DNA from: CAVSUR01 sp963846005
Lineage (GTDB): Bacteria > Actinomycetota > Actinomycetes > Streptosporangiales > Streptosporangiaceae
Assembly (NCBI GenBank): GCA_963846005.1
Contig: CAWJUH010000003.1
Span: 868,001 to 932,000 of the forward strand
Length of the DNA stretch: 64,000 bases
Direction: 5' to 3'
The notes beneath the pieces were generated by a model, which did no database searches, had not been told where the DNA came from, and worked only from the letters and a program-made list of their open reading frames with translations. Both the position numbers and the translations under genes were made by a program. Positions 1 to 8,612 of this stretch are shown one piece after another (positions within the stretch are counted from its first letter, which is position 1; each line of letters opens with the position of its first letter).

Positions 1-285
1 TGCCGCGGCGTGCAGCCGGACCGCCCGGCGCGGATAGCCCAGCCGGCCCCACTGGCGCAGCGCGTCCGCGGCGGTGGCCGCGGCCAGCCCGGCCGGCTCC
101 GGCCACCGGTCCAGCCACCCGGCGTGCGCCGGGATCACCCGGGCCACCGGGGTCTGCTGCAGCATGATCTCGCTGACCAGGACCGACCAAGCGGAAGCGC
201 CCGGGCGGCGCCACGGCAGGTCCCGCGCATTGGCCTGATACCAGGTGACGACGGGTGCCTCGAACGGCGACGACGCCGCGATCAG
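1..285 (-). CDS. mutY: A/G-specific adenine glycosylase MutY, N-terminal part (cut by window edge)
   Basis: Minus-strand translation reads WYQANARDLPWRR, then SEIMLQQTPV, then W..RWPEPAGLA, the hallmark N-terminus of MutY, which removes adenine mispaired with 8-oxoguanine. The Glu of the EIMLQQT motif is the conserved catalytic acid of the family. The helix-hairpin-helix, catalytic Asp and Fe-S cluster lie beyond the window edge. The start is odd: the frame is open only back to a TGA at 328-330 and has no ATG, GTG or TTG before the conserved WYQ, so the usable start is a CTG at 283-285. Alternatively an ATG at 339-341, one frame off, is the true start and a one-base indel lies between. The gene lies divergent from the membrane protein at 565 and close to disA/radA, a common actinobacterial neighbourhood. 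Confidence 0.88.
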   Translation of the reverse strand, partial: MIAASSPFEAPVVTWYQANARDLPWRRPGASAWSVLVSEIMLQQTPVARVIPAHAGWLDRWPEPAGLAAATAADALRQWGRLGYPRRAVRLHAAA

Positions 286-564
286 TGCGGGCGGCGGCGC
301 CCCGGCGGCCGCGGCCGGCGGCCGGAATCATCGGCTGGCATGACGTGCCGATCCTCGCACAGCGGCCCGCCGCGACCACAGCCGCCCGCGGTGATGACGC
401 AGCGTAATATCCGGCGGGGCTCGCACCACCGGCCCGCTATCCATCCCGCCGCTGCCACGCTTCCGCCGCCGAACTCACCGCCTGTCAATTGAACTGCAGA
501 AATGAGGTTCGGAGGCGCGGCGAGCCCGGCTGACGAGCGGACCGGGCCCTTGCATACTCAGATC

Positions 565-1368
565 ATGGGCATGAGCACGTTCCGTTACTTCGAGGCGGGA
601 GACAGCTCCGCGTTCTACTGGCGCCGCCGGTTGCTGGTGCTGGCGGCCGGGCTGACCGTGCTGGCCGTGATCGCCTGGACGTTCGCCAGCGTGCTCAGCA
701 GCGGCGCGACCACGCCCAGCGCCGGCGCCGGGCACGGCCCGGCGCCCGGCGCCGCGCGCTCCGGCGGCCGGGGCGGCCCGGCGGGCCGGCCCGCAGCGGG
801 ACCGGCCGCCAGCCCCTCGCCCACTCCGGCGCAGACGGCTTCCCCGGCTGCGGCCGGGGCTACGGCTTCGCCCCCGGCTGCAGCCGGGACGGCGGCCTCG
901 TCCCCGGCTGCGGCACCGCACCCGGCCGGCCGCCCCGCCGCGCCCGCGCCGGCCCGCCCGGCGGCCGCCGGGCGGCGGCCGCCGGTGTGCCGCCGCCGTT
1001 ACGTGGTGCTGACCCTGTCCGCCGTCCCGGCCCGGGCCGGGACGCACGGCCAGCCGGACTTCAACGTGTCCGTGGTCTCGACCGCGGCCGGGCCGTGCCG
1101 GTTCAACATCGGGGTGCGGTACCTGGCCCTGGTCGTCACCGCGGGCAAGGCCCGGGTGTTCGGTTCCGCCGACTGCGTGCGCGGGCCAGGAACCGCGTTC
1201 ACCGTGCTGCACCGGGGCGTGCCGGTCACGGTGACACGATCGTGGGACCGGCGGACGTCGGCGCCCGGCTGCCCGGCCGGCAAGCCGCTGGCCCGGGCCG
1301 GCCACTACACCGCGGCCGCCGTCCACGAGGCGCTGGTCAGCAACACCGAGCCGTTCCAGCTCGGCTGA
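565..1368 (+). CDS. membrane-anchored protein of unknown function
   Basis: No family was recognised. The 267-residue product starts at ATG 565 (MGMSTFRYF; an in-frame ATG six bases later is equally possible, and the frame also extends upstream to 502). A single hydrophobic segment follows the RRR at about residues 21-43, suggesting a type II membrane anchor. Residues about 45-140 are an Ala/Pro/Gly-rich low-complexity linker. The C-terminal 125 residues look globular, with four spaced cysteines (CRRRY, GPC, ADC, PGC) that could form disulfides outside the cell. It is convergent with disA and divergent from mutY. Substrate and role are unknown. Confidence 0.7.
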   Translation: MGMSTFRYFEAGDSSAFYWRRRLLVLAAGLTVLAVIAWTFASVLSSGATTPSAGAGHGPAPGAARSGGRGGPAGRPAAGPAASPSPTPAQTASPAAAGATASPPAAAGTAASSPAAAPHPAGRPAAPAPARPAAAGRRPPVCRRRYVVLTLSAVPARAGTHGQPDFNVSVVSTAAGPCRFNIGVRYLALVVTAGKARVFGSADCVRGPGTAFTVLHRGVPVTVTRSWDRRTSAPGCPAGKPLARAGHYTAAAVHEALVSNTEPFQLG

Positions 1369-1487
1369 GCGCGCCCGGGACCGCCGCCCGCCAGTCCGCG
1401 CCGCCCGACGGTCCCGGGCGGCCAGCGCGGCGCCAGGGACGGCGCCGGGCGGGCGGGGGCGGCCTCCCGGCGCGGCGCCGGGCGGGC

Positions 1488-2563
1488 TCAGCTGTAGCGG
1501 TCGAGCAGGGCGGATTCGGCCAGCCGCGACAGGCCCTCGCGGACCGTGCGGGCCTGGGCCGCGTCGACACCGGGTACCCGCTGCAGGTCGTCCACCGAGG
1601 CGGCGAGCAGCTTCTGCAGGCCGCCGAAGTGCCCGATCAGCGCGGCGGCCACGGCCGGGGCCAGCCGCGGCACCTTGGCCAGCAGCCGGTAGCCGCGCGG
1701 GCTCACCTGGTCGTCCAGGCGGTCGGCGCCGCCGAGGCCGAGCACGGCGGCCACGGCCCCGGCGTCCAGCAGGGTCTCCTGCGGCAGCGCCGACAGCCGG
1801 TCCAGCGCCTCCGCCGTGGCCGTCCGGTCGTCCGGGCTGGCCGGGACGTAGTCGGCCACCAGCAGCTCGCGCTCCGGGCCGGTGCCCGCCGACAGCCCCT
1901 CCAGCTGCAGGGCCAGCAGCCGGCTGTCGGTGCCGAGCTCGATCACGTACTCCTCGATCTCGCCGCCGACCCGCCAGACCATCTCCAGCTGCTGGGCGGC
2001 AGCGGTGACATCCCGCGACCGTGGCCAGGTCCTCGATCTCCAGCGCTGACAGCGTTCCCGACGCCTCGGTCAGCCGCAGCTTGCACCGCTCCAGGGTGGC
2101 CAGCGCCTGGTGCGCGCGGGACAGGATGATCGCCGAGTCGTCCAGCACGTACCGGGTGCCGTCGGTGTACAGGGCGATGATGCGCATGGACTTGCTGACC
2201 GAGATCACCGGGTAGCCGGTCTGGCGGGAGACCCGGTCCGCGGTCCGGTGCCGGGTGCCGGACTCGTCGGTGGGCAGCCGCGGATCGGGCACCAGCTGCA
2301 CCGCGGCCCGCAGGATCCGGCTGCCGTCCCGGTCCAGGATGATCGCGCCGTCCATCTTGGCCAGCTCGCGCAGCCGGGTGGCGGAGAAGTCCACGCTCGA
2401 GCTCGAAGCCGCCCGAGCACAGGTCCTCGACGACCTGGTCGTAGCCGAGCACGATCAGCGCGCCGGTGCTGCCGCGCAGGATCCGCTCCAGGCCATCGCG
2501 CAGCGCGGTGCCGGGCGCGAGCGCGGCGAGCGCGGCGCGGCGCTCCTTTGGCCCCTGGCTCAC
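1488..2563 (-). CDS. disA: DNA integrity scanning diadenylate cyclase DisA (two frame breaks)
   Basis: DisA makes c-di-AMP from two ATP while scanning DNA. The N-terminal DAC domain carries the DGA motif (KMDGAIIL) and the RHR motif (GTRHRTA). The C-terminal domain has the helix-hairpin-helix (VPGVDAAQARTVREG). The reading frame is broken twice by one extra base, near 2406 (after GGFELE) and near 2013 (after IEDLATVA). Removing both gives 357 residues, normal for the family. The start is GTG at 2561-2563, preceded by GGGAG at seven bases and giving VSQGPKERRAALAALAPG. radA lies directly upstream on the same strand, 265 bp away, a conserved pairing. The breaks are most likely sequence errors rather than decay, because all motifs are intact. 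Confidence 0.9.
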
Positions 2564-2828
2564 GGCTGGTCTCCCGGTCGCTGGACGGCGGCGCGGCCCG
2601 GAGGAGGGCGCCGCCCGATGGCGGTCATCACTGGAATGGCGGTCCACCGGGCGCCCGGCCAGGGCCCACCGGAAAACTGCGGCCGTGCGTACGGTGGTTG
2701 CAGGCTACCGCAACCGCTCCGGGGCGCAGCCCGGGATCGGCGGGGCCGTCACTGCCCGTTCACCGGGCGGGCAGGTGGACCGGGCAGGCAGGTGGACCGG
2801 GCAGGCAGGCCCGCCGAATGCGGCGGGG

Positions 2829-4294
2829 TCAGCCGCCGAGGGCGGCGGCAATCGCCTCGCGCACGTCGGCAGCCTCCCGCACCCTGATCGGCGCGTCCGG
2901 GCCCCCCGCGGCGCTGCCGCCCGCCCCGCCCGCCGGCCCGCCCGACCCGTCCGAGCCGGCGGCAGGCGGCCGGACCCGGCCGGGACGATCGCCTGCCGGA
3001 AACCCATCCGCTCGGCCTCGGCCAGCCGCCGCGGCACGCCGGCCACCCGGCGGATCTCGCCGGCCAGGCCGACCTCGCCGATGGCGACCAGGGTGGGCGG
3101 CACGGCCAGGTCGGCGGCGGCGCTGGCCAGCGCGACCGCCACCGCCAGGTCCACGGCCGGCTCGGTCAGCCGGACCCCGCCTACGGTCGCGGCGTAGACG
3201 TCCTGCCTGCCGATCGCGACCCCGGCCCGGCGCTGCAGCACCGCCAGCACCATCCCGACCCGGGCGGAGTCGAGGCCGGAGGTCACCCGGCGGGGCGGCT
3301 CGGCGCTGGACGCGCCGACCAGCGTCTGCACCTCGGCCAGCAGCGGGCGCCGTCCCTCCAGCGTCACGGTCACGCAGCTGCCGGGCACCGGCTCGTGCCG
3401 CCGGGACAGGAACAGGCCGCTGGGGTCGGGCAGCCCGATCAGGCCGAACTCGCCGAGCTCGAAGCAGCCGATCTCGTCGGTCGGCCCGAACCGGTTCTTC
3501 AGCGCCCGGACCATCCGCAGCTGCCCGCGCGAGTCCCCGTCGAAGTGCAGCACCACGTCGACCAGGTGCTCCAGCGACCGCGGCCCGGCGATCGACCCGT
3601 CCTTGGTCACGTGGCCCACCAGCACCGTGGTCAGCGTGCGCTGCTTGGCCAGGGTCATCAGCGCCGCGGTGATCTCCCGCACCTGGGTCACCCCGCCGGG
3701 GGCGCCGTCGACGCCGGTCACGGTGAAGGTCTGCACCGAGTCCACGAGCAGCAGCGCCGGGTTGACCTCATCGACATGCGCGAGCAGCGCCGCGAAGTCG
3801 GTCTCGGCGGCCAGGAACAGCCCGTCGGCCACCGCGCCGATCCGGTCGGCGCGCAGCCGTACCTGGGCCGCCGACTCCTCCCCGGTCACGTACAGCACCG
3901 GGCCCGAGCCGGCCGCCAGCGCCCCTGCCTCCAGCAGCAGCGTCGACTTGCCCACGCCCGGCTCGCCGGCCAGCAGCACCACCGCGCCCGGCACCAGGCC
4001 GCCGCCGAGCACCCGGTCCAGCTCGTCCAGGCCGGTCGGCCGGGCGGCGGCCGCGGTCGCGTCGACCTGGCTGATCGGCACCGCGGAGCGGCCGGGGGGC
4101 AGCGGCCGGGCGGCCGCGCCGCGCAGCGCGACCTGGGCCAGCCCGCCGCCCCGCGGCAGGATGCTGGCCGGCACCTCGGCGACCGTGCCCCAGCCCTGGC
4201 AGCCGCCGCACCGGCCGGCCCACTTCGAGGTGCGCCAGCCGCACTCCGCGCACTCGTAAAGCCCGCCTGCCCGCCCCGCCGCCGATCTGGCCAT
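2829..4294 (-). CDS. radA: DNA repair protein RadA (C-terminal frame break)
   Basis: RadA is a RecA-like ATPase that promotes branch migration during recombinational repair. In order: an N-terminal C4 zinc finger (CAECGW...CGGC, residues 15-32), Walker A (GEPGVGKST, 110-118), the RadA-specific KNRFG motif (266-270), and a C-terminal Lon-protease-like domain. Start ATG at 4292-4294 gives MARSAAGRAGG. The frame runs on past the natural end. The expected tail, ending VREAADVREAIAAALGG, is in another frame and stops at 2829-2831, so one base is missing somewhere in the Gly-rich linker between about 2905 and 2990. The stretch between radA and disA holds a short direct repeat (caggtggaccgggcagg, twice near 2770-2805) and no gene. 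Confidence 0.92.
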
Positions 4295-4452
4295 GTCCCG
4301 CACGCTAGACCGGGCCACCGACACTGGCCTGCGATGTGCCCTGGGCCGCGGCCGGGCGCGCCGCGGACCGCTCCCGGCGCGCCGTGATGCACCGGCCGGC
4401 CGCGTCCGCGCGGGCGCATAAGCTGGCATCCGGGAGGATCGGAGGGGCTGTG

Positions 4453-5313
4453 GTGACTATCGCGCCGGTCACCGGCGTGCCGGTGGCACTGTCCACCGCG
4501 GCGGTGTTCCCCGAGCGGACGCCGGATGCCTTCGAGGCGGCGGCCCGGCTCGGCTTCGACGGGGTCGAGGTCATGGTGACCGCCGACCCGGTCAGCCAGG
4601 ACCCGGACGTGCTGCAGCGGCTCAGCGAGTACTACGAGGTCCCGGTGCTGGCGGTGCACGCGCCCTGCCTGCTGGTCACCCAGCGGGTCTGGGGCCGCGA
4701 GCCGTGGGGCAAGCTGGAGCGGGCCGGGCAGGTGGCCGGCCAGCTCGGCGCCCGCGTGGTCGTGGTGCACCCGCCGTTCCGGTGGCAGCGGGATTACGTG
4801 CGGGACTTCGAGGCCGGGCTGGCGGAGCTGGCGGACCGGACCGGCGTCGCCTTCGCGGTGGAGAACCTGTACCCGATGCGGGCCGGGGGCACCGAGATGA
4901 GCGCGTGGGCGCCGCACTGGAACCCGGCGGAGATGGACTGCCCGCACGTCACCCTGGACCTGTCGCACACCGCGGTCTCCGACTCCGACGCGCTGGAGCT
5001 GGCCGGCCAGCTCGGCAGCCGGCTGGCGCACGTGCACATGGCCGACGGCCTGCGGCCGGGGCTGCCGGATGAGCACCTGGTACCGGGGCGGGGCAGCCAG
5101 CCGTGCGCCGAGCTGCTGGAGCGCCTCGGCGAGCGCGGCTACCCCGGCGCGGTCGTGGTCGAGATCAGCACCCGGCGCGCGGCCAGCGACGCCGAGCGGC
5201 AGGGTGACCTGGCCGAGGCGCTGGAGTTCACCCGCAAGCACCTCGCCGCCGGGGCGGCCCGGCGCGGCCCGGCCCGCGGCCGTCCGGGCGAGGCGGCTAC
5301 TGCTCCAGGATGA
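4453..5313 (+). CDS. sugar phosphate isomerase/epimerase family protein (TIM barrel)
   Basis: A 286-residue protein of the AP-endonuclease-2/xylose-isomerase-like TIM-barrel superfamily. Visible landmarks are VALSTAAVFP, GFDGVEVMV at the end of an early strand, LAVHAPCLL, VVVHPPF, VENLYP with the metal-type Glu, TLDLSHT and HVHMADG. Conserved Glu, His and Asp residues at strand ends imply a divalent-metal enzyme, but the substrate cannot be told. GTG at 4453 (VTIAPVTG) has a GGAGG eight bases upstream; GTG 4450 is an alternative. It diverges from radA and overlaps the 3' end of dtd by 17 bp. It is commonly seen next to radA in actinomycetes, which by itself says nothing about function. Confidence 0.8.
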   Translation: MTIAPVTGVPVALSTAAVFPERTPDAFEAAARLGFDGVEVMVTADPVSQDPDVLQRLSEYYEVPVLAVHAPCLLVTQRVWGREPWGKLERAGQVAGQLGARVVVVHPPFRWQRDYVRDFEAGLAELADRTGVAFAVENLYPMRAGGTEMSAWAPHWNPAEMDCPHVTLDLSHTAVSDSDALELAGQLGSRLAHVHMADGLRPGLPDEHLVPGRGSQPCAELLERLGERGYPGAVVVEISTRRAASDAERQGDLAEALEFTRKHLAAGAARRGPARGRPGEAATAPG

Positions 5314-5722
5314 GCGTGACCGGGCCGTCGTTGACCAGCTCCACCTGCATGTCCGCGCCGAACACTCCCGTCTGGACGCTCGCGCCCAGCTCGCGCAGGG
5401 CCCCGGTGAATGCGGTGACCAGCGGCTCGGCGACCGGCCGCGGCGCGGCCGCCTGCCAGGTGGGCCGCCGTCCCCGGGAGGTGTCGGCGTACAGCGTGAA
5501 CTGGCTGACCACCAGCAGCGGCGCCCCGGTGTCGGCGCACGACTTCTCGCCGTCCAGGATCCGCAGGTAGAAGACCTTGCGGGCCAGCGCCGCGGCGGCC
5601 TGCCCGGTATCGGCGTGCGTGACGCCGATCAGCACGACCAGGCCAGGGCCGGTGAGGCGGCCGGCCTCCTGCCCGGCTACCGTTACCCTCGCGGCACTGG
5701 CCCGCTGCACCACAGCTCGCAC
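5297..5722 (-). CDS. dtd: D-aminoacyl-tRNA deacylase Dtd
   Basis: Dtd hydrolyses D-aminoacyl-tRNA (and Gly-tRNA-Ala), so proofreading chirality in translation. The 141-residue product is full length and has both diagnostic motifs, SQFTLYADTSRGRRP and the C-terminal NDGPVT. The start is GTG at 5720-5722 (VRAVVQRAS), the usual N-terminus. Only 20 bp separate this start from the ATG of the divergent BKACE gene and no ribosome binding site is visible, so a leaderless transcript is likely. Its 3' end overlaps the isomerase gene by 17 bp. Confidence 0.95.
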   Translation of the reverse strand: MRAVVQRASAARVTVAGQEAGRLTGPGLVVLIGVTHADTGQAAAALARKVFYLRILDGEKSCADTGAPLLVVSQFTLYADTSRGRRPTWQAAAPRPVAEPLVTAFTGALRELGASVQTGVFGADMQVELVNDGPVTLILEQ

Positions 5723-5742
5723 GAGAAGGCATTGTTGCGGTC

Positions 5743-6615
5743 ATGACCCACGACACCCACCACCGCCCCGCCGCCAGCCGCCAGGACGGCCCCGGCACGC
5801 TGATCACGGTGGCCCCCACCGGGGCCGAGTCGGAGAAAGCCGCGGTACCGGTGCTGCCGGTCACGCTGGAGGAACTGGTCACCACGGCCAAGGAGTGCCA
5901 GGCGGCGGGCGCCGCGGTGATCCACGTGCACATCCGCGACGGCCAGGCCAGGCCGACGCTGGACGGCGGCCGGCTGGCCGACACGGTGCAGGCGCTGCGC
6001 GAGTCGACCGACCTGATCGTCCAGCTGTCCACCGGCGGCGCGGTGACCGACAGCTTCGAGCGGCGCCTCGCGGTCCTCGACGCCGGGCCGGATGCATGCT
6101 CGCTGACCTGCGGCACGGTGAACTTCGGCGACGAGGTGTTCGCCAACCCCTGGCCGTTCATCCGCGAGCTGTACGCCAGGACCCAGGAGCTGTCCGTGGT
6201 GCCCGAGTTCGAGCTGTTCGACCTCGGGCACGTCGCCACCTTGCACCGGCTGCTGGCTGACCTCGGCCCGCCCGCGGGCGGCCACGTGCACTGCGATCTG
6301 GTCATGGGCGTGCCGGGCGGGATGCCGGGTGACCTGGCCACGGTCGCGGCGGCCGCCGCGGCGCTGCCCGAGGGCGCGACCTGGTCGGCCACCGGGATCG
6401 GCCGTGCCTCGCTGCCGGTGATGCTGGCCGCGCTGTCGGGCGGCGGCCACCTGCGGGTGGGGCTGGAGGACACCGTGTCCTTCGCCCGCGGCCGCCCGGC
6501 CGCCTCGAACGCCGAGCTGGTGCAGCGGGCCGCCGCGCTGGCCGGGCTGGCCCAGCGGCCCGCGCTGCCGCCGGCCCGGGCCCGCGCGCTGCTCGGGATC
6601 CCCGATCCGCGCTGA
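5743..6615 (+). CDS. BKACE family enzyme (3-keto-5-aminohexanoate cleavage-type)
   Basis: A 290-residue protein of the beta-keto acid cleavage enzyme (BKACE, formerly DUF849) family. These Zn-dependent TIM barrels condense a beta-keto acid with acetyl-CoA to give acetoacetate and a CoA ester. Evidence is the opening LITVAPTGAES, the metal-binding HVHIRD, the segment CSLTCGTVNFG, and a late GLEDTVSFARG. The family acts on many keto acids and the specificity is not readable here, so a lysine-fermentation role should not be assumed. It starts at ATG 5743, 20 bp from the divergent dtd, with an AT-containing GCATTGT seven bases upstream and no clear ribosome binding site. The asparaginase-like gene follows 28 bp downstream, so the two may be co-transcribed. 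Confidence 0.85.
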   Translation: MTHDTHHRPAASRQDGPGTLITVAPTGAESEKAAVPVLPVTLEELVTTAKECQAAGAAVIHVHIRDGQARPTLDGGRLADTVQALRESTDLIVQLSTGGAVTDSFERRLAVLDAGPDACSLTCGTVNFGDEVFANPWPFIRELYARTQELSVVPEFELFDLGHVATLHRLLADLGPPAGGHVHCDLVMGVPGGMPGDLATVAAAAAALPEGATWSATGIGRASLPVMLAALSGGGHLRVGLEDTVSFARGRPAASNAELVQRAAALAGLAQRPALPPARARALLGIPDPR

Positions 6616-6643
6616 GCCTGCGCCGCCCGCGGCGCACAGCCCG

Positions 6644-7597
6644 GTGCTGGCCACCGTGGTCCGCTCCGGGTTCCCCGAATCGCGGCACCGGGGGACCCTG
6701 GCCGTGCTCGGCGCCGACGGCGCCGTGCTGGCCGCGGCGGGCGCCGCCGCCGAGCCGTTCTTCCCCCGCTCGTCCAGCAAGCCGCTGCAGGCCGCGGCCA
6801 TGCTCCGCTGCGGGCTGGACCTGGACGGCAGCCTGCTGGCCCTGGCCGCGGCCAGCCACTCGGGCGAGGACTTCCACGTCGCCGGGGTCCGGCAGATCCT
6901 GGCCGCCGCCGGGCTGGACGAGAGGGCCCTGCAGTGCCCGCCGGACCTGCCGCTGGACGAGGCGGCGCAGCGGCGGCTGATACGGGCCGGCGCGGCGCCG
7001 GCCCGGGTGTACATGAACTGCTCGGGCAAGCACGCCGCGATGCTGGCGGCCTGCGCCGCCGCGGGCTGGCCCACCGCGACCTACCGCGACCCCGGGCACC
7101 CGCTGCAGCGCGCCATCCGCGCCACGGTCGCCGAGCTGGCCGGCGAGCCGGTCGCCGCGACCGGGGTGGACGGCTGCGGCGCCCCGTTGCTGGCCATCTC
7201 GGTCACCGGCCTGGCCCGGGCCTTCCGGGCCCTGGTGCTGGCCGCGCCCGGCACCCCGGAGCGGCGGGTGGCGGACGCCATGCGGGCTTACCCGGAGTGG
7301 ACCTCGGGCTCGCGGCGGGCGGAGCGCGCGCTGATGGCCGCGGTGCCCGGGCTGCTGCTGAAGTCGGGAGCCGAGGGCGTCGAGGGCCTGGCCCTCCGCG
7401 ACGGCCGCGCGGCCGCGTTCAAGATCGAGGACGGCGCGGGCAGGGCCCGCCCCGCGATCACCGCGGCGCTGCTGCGCGCGCTCGGCGCGGACCGGCTGCC
7501 GGGTGCCGACCCGGCGGCGCTGGCGGCGGCGGGCGCGGTGCCGGTGACGGGCGGCGGCGAGGTGGTCGGCCAGATCAGCGTCATGCTGCCGCTGTGA
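6644..7597 (+). CDS. asparaginase family protein (L-asparaginase II type)
   Basis: A 317-residue protein of the asparaginase II family found in actinomycetes and rhizobia, distinct from the classical AnsA/AnsB fold. The diagnostic stretches are VVRSGFPESRHRG, FPRSSSKPLQA, SHSGEDFHV, YMNCSGKHAAML, TGVDGCGAPL, and LKSGAEGVEG near the C-terminus. The conserved Ser-x-x-Lys and Cys-Ser-Gly-Lys segments are thought to build the active site. It would hydrolyse L-asparagine to aspartate and ammonia in the cytoplasm, as no signal peptide is seen. The start is GTG 6644, but the frame stays open upstream, so the N-terminus could be a little longer. It lies 28 bp after the BKACE gene. Confidence 0.87.
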   Translation: MLATVVRSGFPESRHRGTLAVLGADGAVLAAAGAAAEPFFPRSSSKPLQAAAMLRCGLDLDGSLLALAAASHSGEDFHVAGVRQILAAAGLDERALQCPPDLPLDEAAQRRLIRAGAAPARVYMNCSGKHAAMLAACAAAGWPTATYRDPGHPLQRAIRATVAELAGEPVAATGVDGCGAPLLAISVTGLARAFRALVLAAPGTPERRVADAMRAYPEWTSGSRRAERALMAAVPGLLLKSGAEGVEGLALRDGRAAAFKIEDGAGRARPAITAALLRALGADRLPGADPAALAAAGAVPVTGGGEVVGQISVMLPL

Positions 7598-7603
7598 CGC
7601 CGG

Positions 7604-7636
7604 GGTGCTTGCTGCCGATTTGCATCTGCAAGCACC
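7604..7636. promoter_or_regulatory. overlapping inverted repeats upstream of the XRE regulator
   Basis: GGTGCTTGC (7604-7612) is matched exactly in inverse by GCAAGCACC (7628-7636) across a 15-base spacer. Nested within it is a second palindrome, TTGCA-TC-TGCAA (7620-7631), that shares the right arm. The block ends 18 bases before the regulator ATG. Its AT-containing centre and nested symmetry suggest an autoregulatory operator overlapping the promoter rather than a terminator of the preceding gene, since no T tract follows. Confidence 0.6.
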
Positions 7637-7654
7637 GCTGGCCAGACTGGGTTC

Positions 7655-8233
7655 ATGAGCCCCGTCAACGTCGGCCAGATCGGTTCCTACATCCGCGAGC
7701 AGCGCGAGCAGGCGAGCATCTCGCTGCGCCAGCTGGCGCAGGCCGCCGGGGTGTCCAACCCCTATCTCAGCCAGATCGAGCGCGGGCTGCGCCGCCCGAG
7801 CGCCGACATCCTGCAGCAGATCGCCAAGGGGCTGCGGATCTCCGCCGAGGCGCTGTACGTGCAGGCGGGCCTGCTGGAGGACGAGCCGTCGGAGTCCGCC
7901 GTCCGGGCGGTCGTGCTGGCCGATGCCGACCTCACCGAGCGGCAGAAGCAGATGCTCGTCGAGATCTACGACTCCTTCCGCAAGGAGACCGCGGCGGCCC
8001 GGGCCGCCGCGGCCGGGCCGGACGCGGAAGACCCGGACGCGGAAGACCCGGACGGCGCGCTGGATGCAGACCTGCCCGGCGCGCCGGAGGCCGGCGCCGC
8101 CGCGGACGGCGCGCGGTTCTCCTGGCCGGAGGACGTGGCGCCCGCCGCGCTGCCCGGCCCCGAGCACGAGCCGCCCGCGGAGCCGCAGGCGGCGCATTCA
8201 TTCCCAGCCCAGCCCGTCAGACCGGTAGCGTGA
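7655..8233 (+). CDS. XRE-family helix-turn-helix regulator
   Basis: A 192-residue protein. Residues about 8-65 form a Cro/CI-type HTH (SYIREQREQASISLRQLAQ, with the recognition helix in GVSNPYLSQIERG). A short helical stretch (LTERQKQMLVEIYDSFRKE) follows, then an acidic, Ala/Pro-rich tail with a repeated DAEDPDAEDPD. Actinobacteria often carry this regulator immediately before a DUF2516 gene, as here (4 bp gap), so the two form one operon. The perfect inverted repeats just upstream are the probable autoregulatory site. The effector and regulon are unknown. Confidence 0.85.
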   Translation: MSPVNVGQIGSYIREQREQASISLRQLAQAAGVSNPYLSQIERGLRRPSADILQQIAKGLRISAEALYVQAGLLEDEPSESAVRAVVLADADLTERQKQMLVEIYDSFRKETAAARAAAAGPDAEDPDAEDPDGALDADLPGAPEAGAAADGARFSWPEDVAPAALPGPEHEPPAEPQAAHSFPAQPVRPVA

Positions 8234-8237
8234 CATC

Positions 8238-8579
8238 GTGGTAATCCCGAACATCGGCGCCTACGGGCCGCTGCAGTTCTTCTTCTGGGCCCTGCTCATC
8301 GCGGCCTTCGTGGTGGAGGCGTGGGCCTTCATCGACGCGATCCGGCGGCCTGCGCCCGCGTTCGTCGCGGCGGGCAAGCAGACCAAGCCGCTGTGGCTGA
8401 TCATCCTGGGCGTCGCCGCGGTGATCGGGCTCGGCGGGGCGGTAGGCGACCTGTCGCTGTTCAGCATCCTGCCGATCATCGCGTTCGTCGCCGCCGGCAT
8501 CTACCTGGCCGACGTGCGGCCCAAGGTCAGCGGGTTCAGGGGCGGCTCGTCCAGCCAGGGCCCCTACGGCCCCTGGTGA
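8238..8579 (+). CDS. DUF2516 family small membrane protein
   Basis: A 113-residue membrane protein with three hydrophobic segments: about residues 10-30 (FFFWALLIAAFVVEAWAFI), 50-68 (LWLIILGVAAVIGLGGAVG) and 72-92 (LFSILPIIAFVAAGIYLAD). This layout and the closing VRPKV match DUF2516 of actinobacteria. It starts at GTG 8238, four bases after the XRE regulator stop, so it is translationally close and surely co-transcribed. Its function is unknown. The pairing suggests that the regulator controls, or senses through, this membrane protein, but that is inference. Confidence 0.85.
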   Translation: MVIPNIGAYGPLQFFFWALLIAAFVVEAWAFIDAIRRPAPAFVAAGKQTKPLWLIILGVAAVIGLGGAVGDLSLFSILPIIAFVAAGIYLADVRPKVSGFRGGSSSQGPYGPW

Positions 8580-8612
8580 CCGCCCGGTCCGGCGGGCGGC
8601 CCGGTCCGCTGG

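Noticed and set aside
475..2394. Minus-strand frame of 639 codons starting inside disA
   Set aside because: Only its first part (2394 to about 2010) is disA; after the indel it runs in a wrong frame through Arg/Gly-rich nonsense.
987..3672. Two long plus-strand frames (380 and 520 codons) across disA and radA
   Set aside because: Low-complexity Arg/Gly/Pro shadows of the minus-strand genes; no start signal or domain.
5297..5313. Overlap of dtd and the isomerase gene as evidence of a wrong gene end
   Set aside because: Both C-termini match their families; short convergent overlaps are normal in this genome.
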